From NCBI GenBank assembly GCA_023663705.1, contig JAMPGY010000004.1, forward strand, positions 113,413-177,412: a DNA stretch of 64,000 nucleotides, given 5' to 3'. Origin of the DNA: Clostridium sp. GTDB taxonomy: Bacteria > Bacteroidota > Bacteroidia > Bacteroidales > Bacteroidaceae. This document shows, piece by piece, positions 62,835-64,000 of this stretch; position 1 is the stretch's first letter, and every line of letters begins with the position of its first letter. The notes below the pieces were generated by a model. It saw only the letters and a list, made by a program, of their open reading frames with translations. It made no database searches and was not told where the DNA came from. The position numbers and the translations under genes were made by a program.

Positions 62835-64000
62835 TCAGAACTTATAGCCCAGCGTAAAGAATGCCTGATGACGGGTGAGATTCACATCCACCGGTCGGAG
62901 CGACATGCCCTCATAAACACTACCGGTAAAGTCGGCTCCCGCAGTGAAACTGTCATCGAAGGCATAGAACTCGGCATTCTGCCGACGGTATTTGTAAGCC
63001 AGATCCACATAGAAGTGTTTAAAACGATAACCGATACCTGCCGTAAACAGATTCACGTCACCCATGTTCATGTAGTCTGTGTGGTGACTGTAGAGAGCGG
63101 CATACGACTCCAGCGGAAGATCAAAGCGCGCATTATCCTTGAAACTTTTGGAGATATGGTTGTAACCGGCACGCAGACTCAAGTTGTCGGCAGGCTTCAG
63201 TTCCAATCCCACCTTGAACGTATGGGTGCCTTGCAAGGTCTGCTCTGTCAACCGGTTCATGGCACGATCCTTCTCGTTGCTCCACACATCGTCGTAGTAG
63301 CTATCTGTACTGTATCCCATTGAGGTTTTGCCATAATTGGCATATTCGTATTCCGCACCGATGGCAAATATCGTGCCTACAGTATGGCCGGCGCTCACAC
63401 GCACCTTCCATGGGGTACGCAGGTCGAAATCCAGATCCGATGTGATACCGGAATGGGTATAGATGCCGCTCTCCAGATAATAACCTTCCCGATCGAAGGT
63501 GGACTCTATGCGCGAACCGACAGACGAACGCAGACTGTAGTAGGTGGGCGACTCCACGGCCAGTCCCACCCGAAAAGCCGATTCCTCAAACGGACGGACA
63601 ATGGCACCCAACTTGAAGTTGACACCGTATCCGCTCACCACGTGATCGGTGAGCAGACTATAGTCCAAAGCCATGGCATCTCCGGCAAAAGTCACCCCAT
63701 CGCGGTACTCGGTGTAGATGCTGCGGCTATTGTAGTCCACGTTGTCCACACCGAAAGTGAATCCCAGGAACACACGATCCTTCAGATTGAAGGCCAAGTT
63801 GAAGTCAAACCCTTGAAGCGATCCACCCGTCACACGCGAATATTCGTTGCGGAAAGCCGGATCGCCGAAGTAGCCCTGTTCGTCGCTGTCGAACACATAA
63901 GCGTTGTAGGTCGCTCCGGTCAGATCTGTGGGATACCCCCAATAACCGTTCTCGTCCTCAACAGGAGGGAAACGGTTACACTGGTCGGCCAGCAGCATGG
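62835..64000 (-). CDS. FadL/OmpP1-family outer membrane transport protein, partial
   Basis: At least 388 codons, cut at the right edge; the N-terminus lies beyond the window. Alternating aromatic strands fill the visible part (GFDFNLAFNLKDRVFLGFTFGVD, AIGAEYEYANYGKTSMG, ADNLSLRAGYNHISKSF, KHFYVDLAYKYRR), and the last residue is Phe (FFTLGYKF), as in outer membrane barrels. FadL-type proteins admit long-chain fatty acids or other hydrophobic compounds; the substrate of Bacteroidales members is mostly unknown. It ends 40 bases from a strong bidirectional terminator. Confidence 0.8.
   Translation of the reverse strand, partial: MLLADQCNRFPPVEDENGYWGYPTDLTGATYNAYVFDSDEQGYFGDPAFRNEYSRVTGGSLQGFDFNLAFNLKDRVFLGFTFGVDNVDYNSRSIYTEYRDGVTFAGDAMALDYSLLTDHVVSGYGVNFKLGAIVRPFEESAFRVGLAVESPTYYSLRSSVGSRIESTFDREGYYLESGIYTHSGITSDLDFDLRTPWKVRVSAGHTVGTIFAIGAEYEYANYGKTSMGYSTDSYYDDVWSNEKDRAMNRLTEQTLQGTHTFKVGLELKPADNLSLRAGYNHISKSFKDNARFDLPLESYAALYSHHTDYMNMGDVNLFTAGIGYRFKHFYVDLAYKYRRQNAEFYAFDDSFTAGADFTGSVYEGMSLRPVDVNLTRHQAFFTLGYKF

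Overview
The window is a gene-dense chromosomal segment from a member of the Bacteroidales, most likely a relatively GC-rich Bacteroidaceae. The evidence is: FimA/Mfa-type lipoprotein fimbriae; DUF1573, DUF4286 and DUF4421 family proteins; a GldB-like protein; an LpxK-purine phosphorylase-ThiL gene run; and many promoters with the Bacteroidetes -7 box TAnnTTTG, several with a TTG/TTTG box 19-21 bases upstream. I cannot name the species. I saw no rRNA, tRNA, CRISPR array, insertion sequence, integrase or plasmid gene.

Layout, left to right. (1) 80-10227: a fimbrial operon with a large major fimbrillin, an Mfa2/FimB-like anchor, a third fimbrial lipoprotein and a 1912-residue secreted protein with a C-terminal region like type IX sorting domains. 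(2) 10356-15116: sppA, lpxK, a purine nucleoside phosphorylase gene overlapping lpxK by 107 bases, and thiL. (3) 15331-16930: rplY, pth and an Hsp15-like S4 protein. (4) 17053-23730: a HAD phosphatase, a DUF1573 protein, DUF4286-ruvC-ModF-like genes, three proteins of unknown function, a 22-base repeat cluster and a patatin-like lipase. (5) 23828-30351: two peptidases, then recJ-recQ. (6) 30364-36427: a CusBAC/CzcCBA-type metal efflux operon headed by a small His/Cys-rich membrane protein. (7) 36530-40743: an RsmI-like methyltransferase, a GldB-like protein, a family 2 glycosyltransferase and mtaB. (8) 41078-42677: a tiny acidic lipoprotein and rpsF-rpsR-rplI. (9) 43021-51184: a MarR regulator with a 58-residue membrane protein, then hisH-hisA-hisF-hisIE-ftsE-lysC-lysA-glycosyltransferase. 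(10) 51209-64000: a PHP phosphoesterase, DedA, MATE, a 48-residue peptide gene not in ordinary ORF calls, an oxidoreductase, a DUF4421 protein, a DUF2264 protein, a DNA glycosylase, a GH20 hexosaminidase, an A+T-rich island with a probably decayed ORF, an SDR enzyme and a FadL/OmpP1-type porin cut by the window edge.

Most of the window is housekeeping: histidine and lysine biosynthesis, translation, DNA repair and lipid A synthesis. The accessory parts are the fimbrial operon, the metal efflux operon and the A+T-rich island. The least explained item is the stand-alone peptide gene at 54326-54472. It has its own -7 box, A/G-rich ribosome-binding stretch, terminator hairpin and two palindromes upstream, one resembling a CRP/FNR-family site.
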